The position numbers were made by a program, and so were the translations under genes. From the NCBI RefSeq assembly GCF_007830125.1, contig NZ_VLLG01000004.1, forward strand, positions 124,001-188,000: DNA of 64,000 nt, written 5' to 3'. Below the pieces are notes generated by a model. That model saw nothing but the letters and a program-made list of their open reading frames with translations, made no database searches and had not been told where the DNA came from. The stretch comes from Chitinophaga japonensis (GTDB lineage Bacteria > Bacteroidota > Bacteroidia > Chitinophagales > Chitinophagaceae). Numbering within the stretch: position 1 is the stretch's first letter; the number at the start of each line of letters is the position of its first letter. Shown piece after piece: positions 1 to 7,376 of this stretch.

Positions 1-12
1 GGTGTCAGGAGT

Positions 13-78
13 TTTGCTGATACATACTAGAATCTTCATAACCTAAACTGTTTGGTTTGGAAAAGCGGTATCAGCAAA
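13..78. repeat. Inverted repeat, 11 bp arms
   Basis: TTTGCTGATAC at 13-23 is exactly repeated in inverse at 68-78, 44 bases apart, just ahead of the TPR gene. It could be a regulatory palindrome or a leader hairpin. No T-run follows, so a terminator is not supported. Confidence 0.4.
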
Positions 79-113
79 TATAACGGATTATTGGCTAACT
101 AATAAAACCACCA

Positions 114-425
114 ATGGACAGGATATCAAAACTGAAGGGCTTCCTGGAAAGCAGTCCTGACGACAGTTTTCTGAAGCATGCGCTGGCGCTGGAGTATATA
201 AAACTGCATGACGACGCCACTGCGCGCCGGTTGTTTGAGGAGGTGCTGGCGCATGAGCCTGGCTACGTAGGCTCCTACTATCACCTGGGCAAGCTGCTGG
301 AAAGAGCGGGAGAGCAGGCGCTGGCCGGCAGTATCTATGAAAAGGGAATGACCATGGCCCGGGAGGCCAAAGACATGCACGCCTACAATGAACTGCAGGC
401 GGCGTATGAAGATCTGATGTATTAA
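114..425 (+). CDS. Small tetratricopeptide-repeat protein
   Basis: A 103-residue, all-helical soluble protein with no signal peptide. The middle carries two TPR-like helix pairs: residues around 17-50 read LKHALALEY then ARRLFEEVL and HEPGY, and the next unit reads SYYHLGKLLERAG with a tyrosine-lysine helix after it. TPR units mediate protein-protein contacts, but the partner cannot be named. It lies 16 bp upstream of tilS in the same direction and is probably cotranscribed. The ATG at 114 starts the only convincing frame. Confidence 0.8.
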   Translation: MDRISKLKGFLESSPDDSFLKHALALEYIKLHDDATARRLFEEVLAHEPGYVGSYYHLGKLLERAGEQALAGSIYEKGMTMAREAKDMHAYNELQAAYEDLMY

Positions 426-441
426 GCGGGTAAATATCTAT

Positions 442-1788
442 ATGCATAAAGACCTACTGACAGGGCTCAGGGAATATATTACGCGGGAAAGATTATTCGC
501 CGCCGGGCAACCGCTACTGCTGGCGGTAAGCGGCGGCGCAGATTCAGTGGCCATGACGCACCTCTTCCATAAAGCGGGCGTCCCGTTTGCCATTGCACAT
601 TGTAATTTCCAGTTGAGAGGCACGGAATCGGAACGCGACGAGCAGTTTGTAAGACAACTGGCGGAAACGTATAAGGCGCCCCTTTATACCACCCGTTTTG
701 ATACTGCCGCCTATATGGAACAGCATCGTGTATCCCTGCAGGTAGCTGCCAGGGAGCTGCGCTATCAATGGCTGGAAGATACCCGTGCGGCGGAAGGGTA
801 TGCATGGATCGCTACGGCGCATCACATGCAGGATAACGTGGAAACAGTGCTGATGAATTTCTGCAAAGGCACCGGGCTGGCCGGCCTGCACGGTATCCTG
901 CCGGTGCAGGGGAAGATCATCCGCCCGCTGCTGTTTGCGCAAAAGGAGGAGCTGCTGGCCTATATCAATGAGCAGGGCCTTTCTTTCGTGGAGGACAGCT
1001 CCAATATAACTGACAAGTATACACGTAACTTCTTCCGGCACCGGGTACTGCCGCCTATCCTGGAAGCTTACCCCGCTGCGGTGCCCCATATGGCCGGCAC
1101 TATTGAACGTGTAAGAGAAGCCGAGCTGTTGTACCAGGAAGCAGTGACGCGGCATAAGAAAAAGCTGCTGGTGCAGCAGGGCAATACTTTTATGGTGCCC
1201 GTGCTGAAGCTGCAGCAAACTGCCCCGCTGCATACTATCGCCTACGAACTGTTCCGCGAATTTGGCTGTTCCCCCGCGCAGGTAAGCCAGGTGCTGGAGC
1301 TGCTGCAAAGCGAGAGCGGCCGGTATGTAGCCACGGCCACGCACCGTATTATCCGTAACCGGCAATGGCTGCTGATCACGCCACTGGCGCAGCAGGAGGC
1401 CGCGGTGATCGTTATTGAAAAGGAGCAATCCCATGTGCATGCCGCCGGTGGGCATTTAAAGCTGCGCATACAGGACAGGGCCGCGCTAGGCAGCATTCCC
1501 GCTGCGGTGAATGTGGCCTGCCTGGACAGCAAACATATCCGCTACCCGTTGCTGCTGCGCCGGTGGAAACAGGGCGATTATTTCTATCCGCTGGGCATGG
1601 CCAAAAAGAAGAAGCTGAGCCGTTTTTTCATTGACCAGAAGCTTTCCCTGCCACAAAAGGACAATGTATGGGTACTGGAATCCGCCAAACGGGTCGTTTG
1701 GGTTGTGGGTATGCGGATAGACGACCGCTTCAAGATCACGGAAGGGACGCAGGAGGTGCTGTGTCTGGAATGGACAGCTAATTATTAA
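442..1788 (+). CDS. tilS: tRNA(Ile)-lysidine synthase
   Basis: This cytosolic ATP-dependent enzyme attaches lysine to C34 of the tRNA-Ile with a CAU anticodon, switching it to read AUA; it is normally essential. At 448 residues it has the full two-part layout. The N-terminal PP-loop ATPase carries SGGADS at residues 30-35, followed by the HCNFQLRG and TAHHMQDNVET motifs typical of TilS. The C-terminal half contains the substrate-binding region ending in KKKKLSRFFIDQKL and RIDDRFKIT. It follows the TPR gene by 16 bp. The frame is intact, and the identification is confident because both the PP-loop and TilS-specific motifs are present. Confidence 0.96.
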   Translation: MHKDLLTGLREYITRERLFAAGQPLLLAVSGGADSVAMTHLFHKAGVPFAIAHCNFQLRGTESERDEQFVRQLAETYKAPLYTTRFDTAAYMEQHRVSLQVAARELRYQWLEDTRAAEGYAWIATAHHMQDNVETVLMNFCKGTGLAGLHGILPVQGKIIRPLLFAQKEELLAYINEQGLSFVEDSSNITDKYTRNFFRHRVLPPILEAYPAAVPHMAGTIERVREAELLYQEAVTRHKKKLLVQQGNTFMVPVLKLQQTAPLHTIAYELFREFGCSPAQVSQVLELLQSESGRYVATATHRIIRNRQWLLITPLAQQEAAVIVIEKEQSHVHAAGGHLKLRIQDRAALGSIPAAVNVACLDSKHIRYPLLLRRWKQGDYFYPLGMAKKKKLSRFFIDQKLSLPQKDNVWVLESAKRVVWVVGMRIDDRFKITEGTQEVLCLEWTANY

Positions 1789-1796
1789 TTACCTGG

Positions 1797-2408
1797 TTAC
1801 CTGCCCAAAGTAGTAATCTGCTCCACAAAATACCGGGCCAGCTCCGGCCGGATGATCAAGGGGAACACCACGCCGAAAACAGCGCCCCAGAAATGCGCAT
1901 CATGGTTGATGCCATCCCCGCCACGCCGCGACATGTACACGGAATATCCCAGGAACAGCACGCCATACAAGATGGCCGGCATGGGTATTACAAACACCAC
2001 GATCTTGGCCCAGGGCTGGAAGAGTATAAAGGCAAACACCACGGCAGACACTGCACCGGATGCGCCAATGGAACGGTAGCCATAGTTGTTGCGGTGCCGG
2101 ATGTAGGAGGGAATATCCGATACGATCAGGGCCAGCACATAGAACAGCAGGAAGTAGATCTTGCCGCCAAACAGTTGCTGGAAGATCATTTCAATATACT
2201 TACCAAAGAAGAACATGGTCAGCATATTAAAACCCAGGTGCATGTAGTCCGCATGCACCAGTCCGGCCGTAATAAAGCGGTAGTATTGCTTGTGTTCCTT
2301 CACCATGTAAGGCCACATGCTCAGCTTATCAATTTCTCCGGGCCTTCTGAAGGCCGTAATGGAAATAATACACGTGATAATAATGATCACCAGGCTCAAT
2401 GTCAGCAT
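1797..2408 (-). CDS. Rhomboid family intramembrane serine protease
   Basis: A 203-residue polytopic membrane protein with about six hydrophobic segments. The rhomboid catalytic pair is visible: GASGA with Ser117 in one helix, and His172 in AHFWGAVFG in a later helix. The upstream HLGFN (residues 57-61) supplies the conserved His/Asn that stabilise the oxyanion. It should cleave substrates within the inner membrane, but the substrate is unknown. It converges with tilS, whose stop is 9 bp away, and is followed upstream by rlmH on the same strand 35 bp off. Confidence 0.92.
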   Translation of the reverse strand: MLTLSLVIIIITCIISITAFRRPGEIDKLSMWPYMVKEHKQYYRFITAGLVHADYMHLGFNMLTMFFFGKYIEMIFQQLFGGKIYFLLFYVLALIVSDIPSYIRHRNNYGYRSIGASGAVSAVVFAFILFQPWAKIVVFVIPMPAILYGVLFLGYSVYMSRRGGDGINHDAHFWGAVFGVVFPLIIRPELARYFVEQITTLGR

Positions 2409-2443
2409 AAAAACGTTCTGTCCGGTTAAAAGTGTAAATGTAA

Positions 2444-2917
2444 CTATTGATGATGATATTTCTCGTTATGCAGCACAGAATATGCCCGGTATAGCTGTTC
2501 CGTCATGATCAGCCTGACCAACTGGTGCGGAAAGGTGAGGGGGGAAAGGGAGAGCTTGTACTGGGCCCGTTGCAGGATGCTGGCATCGAGGCCAAATGCC
2601 CCGCCGATCAGGAGTATGAGCTGCCGCGTGCCGGCATTGGTCCGCTGCTGCAGGAAGCCGGCGAATTCCAGCGTGGTCATCATTTTGCCGTGCTCATCCA
2701 GGGCTACCAGGTAATCCTGTGGCTGCAGCAGCTCCAGCAACATGCGGGCTTCCTGTTTTTTCAGCTCGGGAATGGAAAGGCTGGCCGCTTGTTTCAGGGT
2801 AGGGATAAGCCGCAGCTCAAAATCCACGTAATGTTGCAGGCGTTTCTGAAAAACAGCGATGCCTTCCCGGATGTAGGGATCGTTCTCTTTGCCTATGCTC
2901 CAGAGTTGTATCTTCAT
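2444..2917 (-). CDS. rlmH: 23S rRNA (pseudouridine-1915-N3)-methyltransferase
   Basis: A SPOUT-class methyltransferase that methylates pseudouridine 1915 in helix 69 of 23S rRNA on assembled 70S ribosomes. The 157-residue length is exactly the family norm. Family signatures are the LDEHG stretch (73-77), the knot motif GGAFG (105-109) that binds SAM, and the C-terminal sequence HQLVRLIMTEQLYRA with a closing NEKYHH. It is the upstream partner of the rhomboid gene and reads away from the tRNA-Arg promoter region. Confidence 0.96.
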   Translation of the reverse strand: MKIQLWSIGKENDPYIREGIAVFQKRLQHYVDFELRLIPTLKQAASLSIPELKKQEARMLLELLQPQDYLVALDEHGKMMTTLEFAGFLQQRTNAGTRQLILLIGGAFGLDASILQRAQYKLSLSPLTFPHQLVRLIMTEQLYRAYSVLHNEKYHHQ

Positions 2918-3030
2918 GCTTCGGTTCGTTATTTTCTTTCCCGGTAGCGGTTGCCGCCCGAAAGTAAGTTTGCAGTAGCGGGTGTAAAGTAAATGTAAAT
3001 CAGAAAATTGCAGAAATTTCCTGCCAACTG

Positions 3031-3061
3031 TTTGTTTGTTTCAAAAAAACGCCTACTTTTG
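3031..3061 (+). promoter_or_regulatory. Bacteroidota-type promoter for tRNA-Arg
   Basis: TTTG at 3031-3034 and TACTTTTG at 3054-3061 are separated by 19 bases, a perfect match to the TTTG-N19-TAnnTTTG consensus of Bacteroidota sigma factor. Transcription should start near 3068, about 43 bases before the tRNA. Confidence 0.8.
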
Positions 3062-3110
3062 CAATCCCAATTCAAACAAACGGTACACACCGGGAAGTGA
3101 AAAAGGGAAT

Positions 3111-3184
3111 GGCTCCGTAGCTCAACTGAATAGAGCATCTGACTACGGATCAGAAGGTTTCAGGTTTGAATCCTGACGGAGTCA
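3111..3184 (+). tRNA. tRNA-Arg (anticodon ACG), prophage integration target
   Basis: A 74-nt cloverleaf. The acceptor stem GGCTCCG pairs with CGGAGTC with one G-U, followed by discriminator A3184. The D arm contains GCTCAACTGAATAGAGC, and the anticodon loop CTACGGA (3143-3149) gives ACG, reading CGN. The T arm contains the canonical GGTTTGAATCC. CCA is not encoded. The half from the anticodon loop onward is the attL core, so integration leaves a complete tRNA gene. Confidence 0.95.
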
Positions 3185-3188
3185 CAAA
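3143..3188 (+). other. attL, 46-bp core of the prophage
   Basis: This 46-bp stretch, from the anticodon loop of tRNA-Arg to 4 bases past the gene, recurs exactly at 54369-54414. Outside the 46 bp the two copies differ on both sides. Integration into the 3' half of a tRNA next to an integrase gene is the standard arrangement for tyrosine recombinases. The excised circle would be 51,226 bp. Confidence 0.95.
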
Positions 3189-3220
3189 GCTGGAAACCCG
3201 ATCTAATAAGGGTTTCCAGC
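3189..3220 (+). terminator. Phage-supplied hairpin after the tRNA
   Basis: GCTGGAAACCC (3189-3199) pairs perfectly over 11 bp with GGGTTTCCAGC (3210-3220), starting at the base after attL. No T-run follows. It probably ends or processes the tRNA transcript, replacing the host terminator that is now at 54419. Confidence 0.55.
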
Positions 3221-3259
3221 GGTCATATCGATCTAATTGTTTGTAGGATTTTTATCAAC

Positions 3260-3282
3260 CCGGAACAAAAACCGGAACAAAA
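3260..3282 (+). promoter_or_regulatory. Candidate integrase arm-type sites at attL
   Basis: Two direct copies of CCGGAACAAAA (3260-3270 and 3272-3282) at a 12-bp period lie 72 bp inside attL. The same box, also at 12-bp period, occurs 91 bp inside attR. Such a matched pair at both ends suggests arm-type binding sites for the integrase N-terminal domain. Because it abuts the integrase start it may also regulate int. Confidence 0.6.
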
Positions 3283-3291
3283 TCCTGCAGT

Positions 3292-4650
3292 ATGAAAAGG
3301 AAAGAAAAGTCCTACACGCAGCTGCTTAATGGCTGCCACCGCACTGAAATTGCCGTCTATCCCCCCAATTGGAATACCCAAAAAGCACCTATTACAAAGA
3401 AAGGAAAGAACGTAGAGTGGTATGTATGGTACCGGTTCTTTGATCCTGCCCACAGGGACCAGCACCCAAACGGAAAGCTAATCAAGCGCCGCAGGATGAA
3501 TAAGTACATGGACTTGATCTCCCGGCAGGGGGCCACTGAGGAACTGCTGGCCCTGGAGAAAGAAAAGGTAGACCTGAAGCATTTCAACCCGATCAGCGGG
3601 AAATACATGCAGCCGCCTGCAGCGGTTAATAAAAAGAAAGGTGAGCGCCCCATTACACCAGATACTCCGTTGATTGATGCGTTGGATTTTGCATACGAAA
3701 GCTTGCAGGTAGATCCCGACACATTGGATGATTTTAAGTCCGTACTCACTTATACCTGGGGTGCTGCGGCGAGAATAGGCCTTGATCAGAAACCTCTCGG
3801 ACAGATTGAGAAAGCTGATATGCGGTTGATACTTGATGAGATCGGCCGAAAGAAAGGGGATACGTGGACTGCCAGTAACTTCAATCACCACAGGCGTTAC
3901 CTGAGCTCTTTGTTCACGGCAATAGAAGAGTATGATGCATATAAAGTACATCCCTTGCATGGCATAAAGAAAAAGAAGGTTACCAGGAAGATCCGGGAGG
4001 TACTTAATGATGACCAATTCGCACGGGTAAACGCAGCATTAAAAGCCTACGATTACTATTACTGGCGATTTATTCAGATTTTCCAGGAGAGCGGCTGCCG
4101 ACGCCCGGAAATATTGGGTGTGCAGGATACGCATGTAGACTTGAAGAACCATCGGTTTAAAGCGCTGGTGAAAAAAGATCGGACTTACAAAGAGGTATGG
4201 AAAGATATCGACCTGGAGGTGATGCCACTATGGGAAGAAATCATAGAGGAGGTGCAGGAGATCAGGAAAGAAACAGGAAACTATAAACAATCATTATTCT
4301 TATTCTGTGAGGCAATGAAGCCTATGCTGCGCGATAAGCCAATTCTGCCGGCCCAGGTCACACGGCGCTGGAAAAATCATATAAAAGAGCGGCTGGGGAT
4401 CACGGCAGATCTGTATAGCTTGAAACACCGGCGCACTACCTCTTATATTGATAAGGCCGTAGATGCTGCCATCGCTAAAGCCCAGCGCCAGGCTGCTAAG
4501 AAAAACAGCCATACCAGCACGGCAATGGTGGAAAAGGTATACGATGTTAACCGGGATCGGCGGTCCGCTATCATCCGCCAGTTGAAGATGAAGACGCACA
4601 GGAAGAGGAAGGCGGTGGTGCTTCGAACTAAGAGCGGGAAGATTGCTTAG
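3292..4650 (+). CDS. int: Tyrosine recombinase / prophage integrase
   Basis: A 452-residue site-specific recombinase that should catalyse integration into, and excision from, the tRNA-Arg gene. After an N-terminal arm-binding/SAM-like core-binding region, the catalytic domain begins near residue 230. The first catalytic arginine is in SGCRRPEILGV (about 270), the His-Arg pair in YSLKHRRTTS (about 378-381), and the nucleophilic tyrosine in MVEKVYDVN (about 416). A basic tail of some 35 residues follows. It lies 103 bp from attL, reads inward, and converges with the XRE gene, overlapping its stop by 4 bp. Its length and motifs indicate a functional enzyme. Confidence 0.95.
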   Translation: MKRKEKSYTQLLNGCHRTEIAVYPPNWNTQKAPITKKGKNVEWYVWYRFFDPAHRDQHPNGKLIKRRRMNKYMDLISRQGATEELLALEKEKVDLKHFNPISGKYMQPPAAVNKKKGERPITPDTPLIDALDFAYESLQVDPDTLDDFKSVLTYTWGAAARIGLDQKPLGQIEKADMRLILDEIGRKKGDTWTASNFNHHRRYLSSLFTAIEEYDAYKVHPLHGIKKKKVTRKIREVLNDDQFARVNAALKAYDYYYWRFIQIFQESGCRRPEILGVQDTHVDLKNHRFKALVKKDRTYKEVWKDIDLEVMPLWEEIIEEVQEIRKETGNYKQSLFLFCEAMKPMLRDKPILPAQVTRRWKNHIKERLGITADLYSLKHRRTTSYIDKAVDAAIAKAQRQAAKKNSHTSTAMVEKVYDVNRDRRSAIIRQLKMKTHRKRKAVVLRTKSGKIA

Positions 4651-4868
4651 GCATCTTTTACCAGGTCTGGGACAGTGCATTCCAATATGGCAGCCAGTCG
4701 GTGCAGCATCAATAACCCTGGTTCCGAATGCCCATTCTCCAGCTTGCTTACGTGGCTGACACTACTCTTCAGCGGAAAAGCCAGGTCGAGCTGTGTCCAG
4801 CCCTTGGCTTCCCGCATCGCTTTAAGTCGCTTGCCAAAATCTTTTAATATACGTTCCTCTTGCTTCAT
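4647..4868 (-). CDS. Small XRE-family HTH regulator
   Basis: A 73-residue DNA-binding protein that is essentially one Cro/CI-type helix-turn-helix: GKRLKAMREAKGWTQLDLA, then SSVSHVSKLENGHSEP, with a dimer helix after it. I start at the ATG ending at 4868 (MKQEERI), because the family usually begins there; an ATG eight codons earlier is possible. It is convergent with int. It faces a rightward promoter and AT-rich repeats (4896-4932) that it may bind, so it could control the adjacent RNA/kinase block or int. Confidence 0.85.
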   Translation of the reverse strand: MKQEERILKDFGKRLKAMREAKGWTQLDLAFPLKSSVSHVSKLENGHSEPGLLMLHRLAAILECTVPDLVKDA

Positions 4869-4895
4869 CTGAAAGAGCAAACGTATAAACAATAA

Positions 4896-4966
4896 CTTTT
4901 ATAAGAAATATTATAAGGAAGTACTTTTAAAGAAGTTGTTATATAGGGTAAATTTTCCTACCTTCA
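4896..4966 (+). promoter_or_regulatory. AT-rich operator-like repeats and rightward promoter
   Basis: ACTTTTATAAG and ACTTTTAAAG recur about 27 bp apart with a TTATAAGG between them, between the XRE gene and a rightward promoter. The promoter has TTG at 4936-4938 and TACCTTCA at 4959-4966, a 20-base gap, predicting a start near 4973. This is where the divergently encoded XRE protein would be expected to bind. Confidence 0.5.
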
Positions 4967-4972
4967 TTCATA

Positions 4973-5042
4973 CCGATTATGGTACTGCCTGGTTGGTGCT
5001 AAGGGATTTTTTTCACCCCGGTCGTTTCGGGCCGGGGTTTTT
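4973..5042 (+). ncRNA. Candidate short terminated RNA (about 70 nt)
   Basis: Between the promoter above and a clear intrinsic terminator lies no reading frame. The terminator is CCCCGG (5016-5021) pairing with CCGGGG (5032-5037), then five T. The transcript would open with a small hairpin, TACC-GATTAT-GGTA. It could be a phage small RNA, or a leader whose terminator is conditionally read through into the downstream RNA and kinase gene. Confidence 0.5.
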
Positions 5043-5075
5043 ATAGAACGGTGGATATTTATATCTTTGCAGCCC

Positions 5076-5251
5076 CCAATCTTATTGGCGCTGCTTCTTT
5101 CGATTCGTGTCCGGGAAAGTTGGAAATTTCATGGGACCACGAAGAGGAGAAGAAAGCTCACGACCTCATGGCGTGGGCTCTTCTTTGCTCGTGTCCCAAG
5201 CCTTCCAACGGGCTCCCCGGCGCGGCAAGTTGAGACCTGCGCCTCTTTTTT
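5076..5251 (+). ncRNA. Candidate structured RNA with its own promoter and terminator (about 176 nt)
   Basis: The -7 element TATCTTTG (5062-5069) predicts a start near 5076. The RNA folds by eye into one long imperfect hairpin. CCGGG 5111-5115 pairs with 5216-5220; GTTGGAA 5119-5125 with 5203-5209; GGGACcACGA 5133-5142 with TCGTGTCCC 5189-5197; AGAAGA 5148-5153 with 5179-5184; CACG/CGTG plus CC/GG close a TCAT loop at 5166-5169. GGCGC 5219-5223 / GCGCC 5239-5243 followed by TCTTTTTT forms a terminator. Length and rod shape recall 6S RNA, but I cannot show a central bubble typical of it. The short reading frames across it look like noise. Confidence 0.6.
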
Positions 5252-5293
5252 GGGCCAGGTTAAAAATTAAACCCAAAATCAAAACCCTGGACA

Positions 5294-6037
5294 ATGCTAC
5301 AGAATCTCCTTACCTCGCGCCCCCGGCTCCGCCAACTGGAAGCTGAAATTGACACATTAAAAGCAGACCTGGCCCAGAAAGAAACATTCATTCAGTGTTG
5401 GGCCCACGACATGAACATGCCGCTCAGCAGCATGTCTGTGGTGCTGGAAGGTCTTAAAGGCCTTCGTGACACTGAGGATCTGCTGGACGCCCTGGATACC
5501 GTGAAGAACGGTATTCTGGCCTTGAACGGCCTCTACAACAATATATGGGATATTGCCCGGGGCGGTACCGATGAACTGAAACTGGAAGTCATCGACGTTG
5601 AAAAGTGGCTGATGAATACTGCCGGTCTTTATAAGCCACTGGCGGAAGGGAAGGGCCTGCAGTATGAGGTGGTAATCAGCTCCCGGGCGCCTGTCACTGT
5701 TACCACTGACCGGCTCAGATTAACACGAATCCTTTCTAACCTAATTACGAATGCGATCAAGTTCACCCAGGAAGGAAGGGTAACAATTAAGGGCTACCTG
5801 GAAAGCGGACTACTGCATATTGATGTGGCAGATACCGGACCAGGCATCCCGGACGGCAAGATGGAGGACATCTTCGCCCCCTTTGTGCGGCTTAACAAAA
5901 AGATGCCTGGTTGCGGGCTAGGGCTGGCAATTGTCACCATGAACATGAAGGGATTGGGGGGCGTCCTGAAGGTTCACAGCATAGAGGGCAAGGGATCTAC
6001 CTTTACCTTCAATGCACCCAGCCTAAAGGTTACTTAA
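5294..6037 (+). CDS. Orphan soluble histidine kinase carried by the prophage
   Basis: A 247-residue kinase core without any membrane segment or sensor domain. Residues 8-32 form a coiled coil. The dimerisation helix has the phospho-accepting His38 in WAHDMNMPLSS. The HATPase domain follows with an N box (SNLITNAIKF, about 148-157), DTGPGI (180-185) and GCGLGLAIV (207-215). No response regulator is encoded within the prophage, so it would have to act on a host regulator or a host kinase. It stands alone on the rightward strand between a structured RNA and a terminator, like cargo expressed in the lysogen. Start ATG at 5294 gives the full coiled coil. Confidence 0.85.
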   Translation: MLQNLLTSRPRLRQLEAEIDTLKADLAQKETFIQCWAHDMNMPLSSMSVVLEGLKGLRDTEDLLDALDTVKNGILALNGLYNNIWDIARGGTDELKLEVIDVEKWLMNTAGLYKPLAEGKGLQYEVVISSRAPVTVTTDRLRLTRILSNLITNAIKFTQEGRVTIKGYLESGLLHIDVADTGPGIPDGKMEDIFAPFVRLNKKMPGCGLGLAIVTMNMKGLGGVLKVHSIEGKGSTFTFNAPSLKVT

Positions 6038-6067
6038 CTTTATGATAAACAAACAATGGGATGTAAC

Positions 6068-6096
6068 GGGCCGCTCACTTTTGGGTGGCCCTTTTT
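6068..6096 (+). terminator. Intrinsic terminator of the histidine kinase gene
   Basis: GGGCC at 6068-6072 pairs with GGCCC at 6087-6091, with CAC/GTG inside, followed by TTTTT. It is shared with the end of the convergent small gene. Confidence 0.7.
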
Positions 6097-6289
6097 ATTC
6101 CTGGAGGTCCTGCCTGATCAGTTCCTCCACTCGCCGGCTCCACCCCCGGCCGTATTTCGCTTTAAACGGTTCTAGTACGCTGGGCAGGATGGTAAGCGGC
6201 TGTTGGATGCGGCGCTCCGCCACCCGTTTTACTCCGGGTTTATTCCCCTGGCCGCGGCCGGCGCCCCCTCTTTTATCTTTCGTTTTCAT
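6095..6289 (-). CDS. Small basic protein, possibly ribbon-helix-helix
   Basis: 64 residues with a Gly/Lys/Arg-rich flexible start, then QQPLTILPSVLEPFKAKYG and a helix WSRRVEELIRQDLQE. The strand-helix-helix pattern resembles a ribbon-helix-helix DNA-binding protein such as a plasmid or phage regulator, but no conserved motif proves this. Its start overlaps the end of the upstream gene by 4 bp (ATGA), so the two are translationally coupled. Confidence 0.6.
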   Translation of the reverse strand: MKTKDKRGGAGRGQGNKPGVKRVAERRIQQPLTILPSVLEPFKAKYGRGWSRRVEELIRQDLQE

Positions 6290-6804
6290 TTCTTTAACTT
6301 TTTCACTAAAAAAGCGGCTGCTTTTCGCAGCAATCGTGCCTGCTGCATGAAGTCTGGTTCACCGTCCAGCCATTCCAGGTCGGATAGGTGGTTCAGTGGG
6401 TTATCTGGTGTATACCTTGCCCGGAATCGGGGCGGCTTCTTCCGCTCCACCCAGATGTCCTTACCCTTTCTTTCCAGCACATGCGCCGGCTCCCGGCTGG
6501 CATATGCCTCGATCAGCTCGTCTACCGGGTCTTCCTCCAGGTAGCTGTCGTAGTCGTCATACTCGAACAGGTCGCCATTCGGCTGGAATAGCTGGTATAC
6601 TACCCCGGTTTCCCGGATGCGGTAAACGCTGCTTCCCGTTCGGTTCTCCAATAGTTCCAGCGTGCCCACCTCCATGTCCTTCAACTGCATCACAATGTCA
6701 AGGTTAGGCTGGATGGTAACATTGGGAAACGCCTCGTCGAAAGCTGCAACGATCTGTTCTCCGGTCAGGTAATGCCAGTGGGCGCTATGTGCAATATGCT
6801 TCAT
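6286..6804 (-). CDS. Hypothetical prophage protein (172 aa)
   Basis: I do not recognise a family. It is a soluble, acidic protein with a tyrosine/aspartate run (FEYDDYDSYLEEDP) near residue 100 and a basic C-terminal helix ending in KAAAFLVKKLKK. It is coupled by ATGA overlap to the following small basic protein. Both are expressed opposite to the kinase gene and belong to the accessory left end of the prophage. Confidence 0.65.
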   Translation of the reverse strand: MKHIAHSAHWHYLTGEQIVAAFDEAFPNVTIQPNLDIVMQLKDMEVGTLELLENRTGSSVYRIRETGVVYQLFQPNGDLFEYDDYDSYLEEDPVDELIEAYASREPAHVLERKGKDIWVERKKPPRFRARYTPDNPLNHLSDLEWLDGEPDFMQQARLLRKAAAFLVKKLKK

Positions 6805-6806
6805 GC

Positions 6807-6835
6807 TAAAAAAGTATGCCGCCTTACGGGGCGGC
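6807..6835 (-). terminator. Terminator after the 177/156-aa gene
   Basis: On the minus strand, GCCGCC (6835-6830) pairs with GGCGGC (6823-6818) and is followed by ATACTTTTTT. It separates the gene ending at 6843 from the two-gene unit starting at 6804. Confidence 0.55.
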
Positions 6836-6842
6836 GGCTGAA

Positions 6843-7313
6843 TTAATAGATTTGCCCTACCTCAATTACCTTGCCCAGCACCTTACCCTTTGCATCCATC
6901 TGGTATAAGGCGAGGAATTCTTCAGCATCATCGTAGGTATCGAAGGCTGCCGCCCATTTCAATGTAGCTGTTTCATTGAATTCATTATCAAGATAACAGC
7001 CGCCTATAGTCTCTACAACATAGGTCTTATCTTCTGGCAACTCACTTTCCTTCACATATCCTATCGCTTCATCAATCGGGGTCCAGAAAGCCCAAGGAGC
7101 CGCGCTAACCCGGGCTATTATCTCATCATCATCATTACAGTCTTGCGCATAATTGTTATCTGCGGCAAGCAGCAACATTGCCTGATCTGAAGATGTGGCG
7201 TAATTGCCGCGCGCAATGGCTGTTCCCCAGCCTTCAACATCAGTGTAATAGAGGTTAGTGTAACCTTTGGTTTTGGCGGCTTCAAGTTGTTGGAGTGCGG
7301 ATTGCTTAGTCAT
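6843..7313 (-). CDS. Hypothetical acidic protein with own promoter
   Basis: 156 residues from the ATG at 7313 (MTKQSALQQLEAAKT). An upstream ATG at 7376 is rejected, because a -7 element (TATCTTTA, 7369-7362 read on the minus strand) overlaps it and would place the transcription start downstream of that codon. The protein is soluble and acidic, with a DDDE stretch and aromatic motifs such as AAFDTYDDAEEFLALY that recall single-domain immunity or SMI1-like proteins, but no family is certain. Confidence 0.65.
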   Translation of the reverse strand: MTKQSALQQLEAAKTKGYTNLYYTDVEGWGTAIARGNYATSSDQAMLLLAADNNYAQDCNDDDEIIARVSAAPWAFWTPIDEAIGYVKESELPEDKTYVVETIGGCYLDNEFNETATLKWAAAFDTYDDAEEFLALYQMDAKGKVLGKVIEVGQIY

Positions 7314-7376
7314 GATGTTTTTGCCAGTGATTACCCAGGTGGCGCTCCTGCTTTGATGGTGTAAAGATACAAACAT

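Noticed and set aside
544..1455. 303-codon frame antisense to tilS
   Set aside because: Long only because of GC-rich codon use in tilS; the tilS protein has all family motifs.
2929..3138. 69-codon reverse frame over the tRNA promoter and tRNA 5' end
   Set aside because: It overlaps a clear promoter and tRNA; translation looks random.
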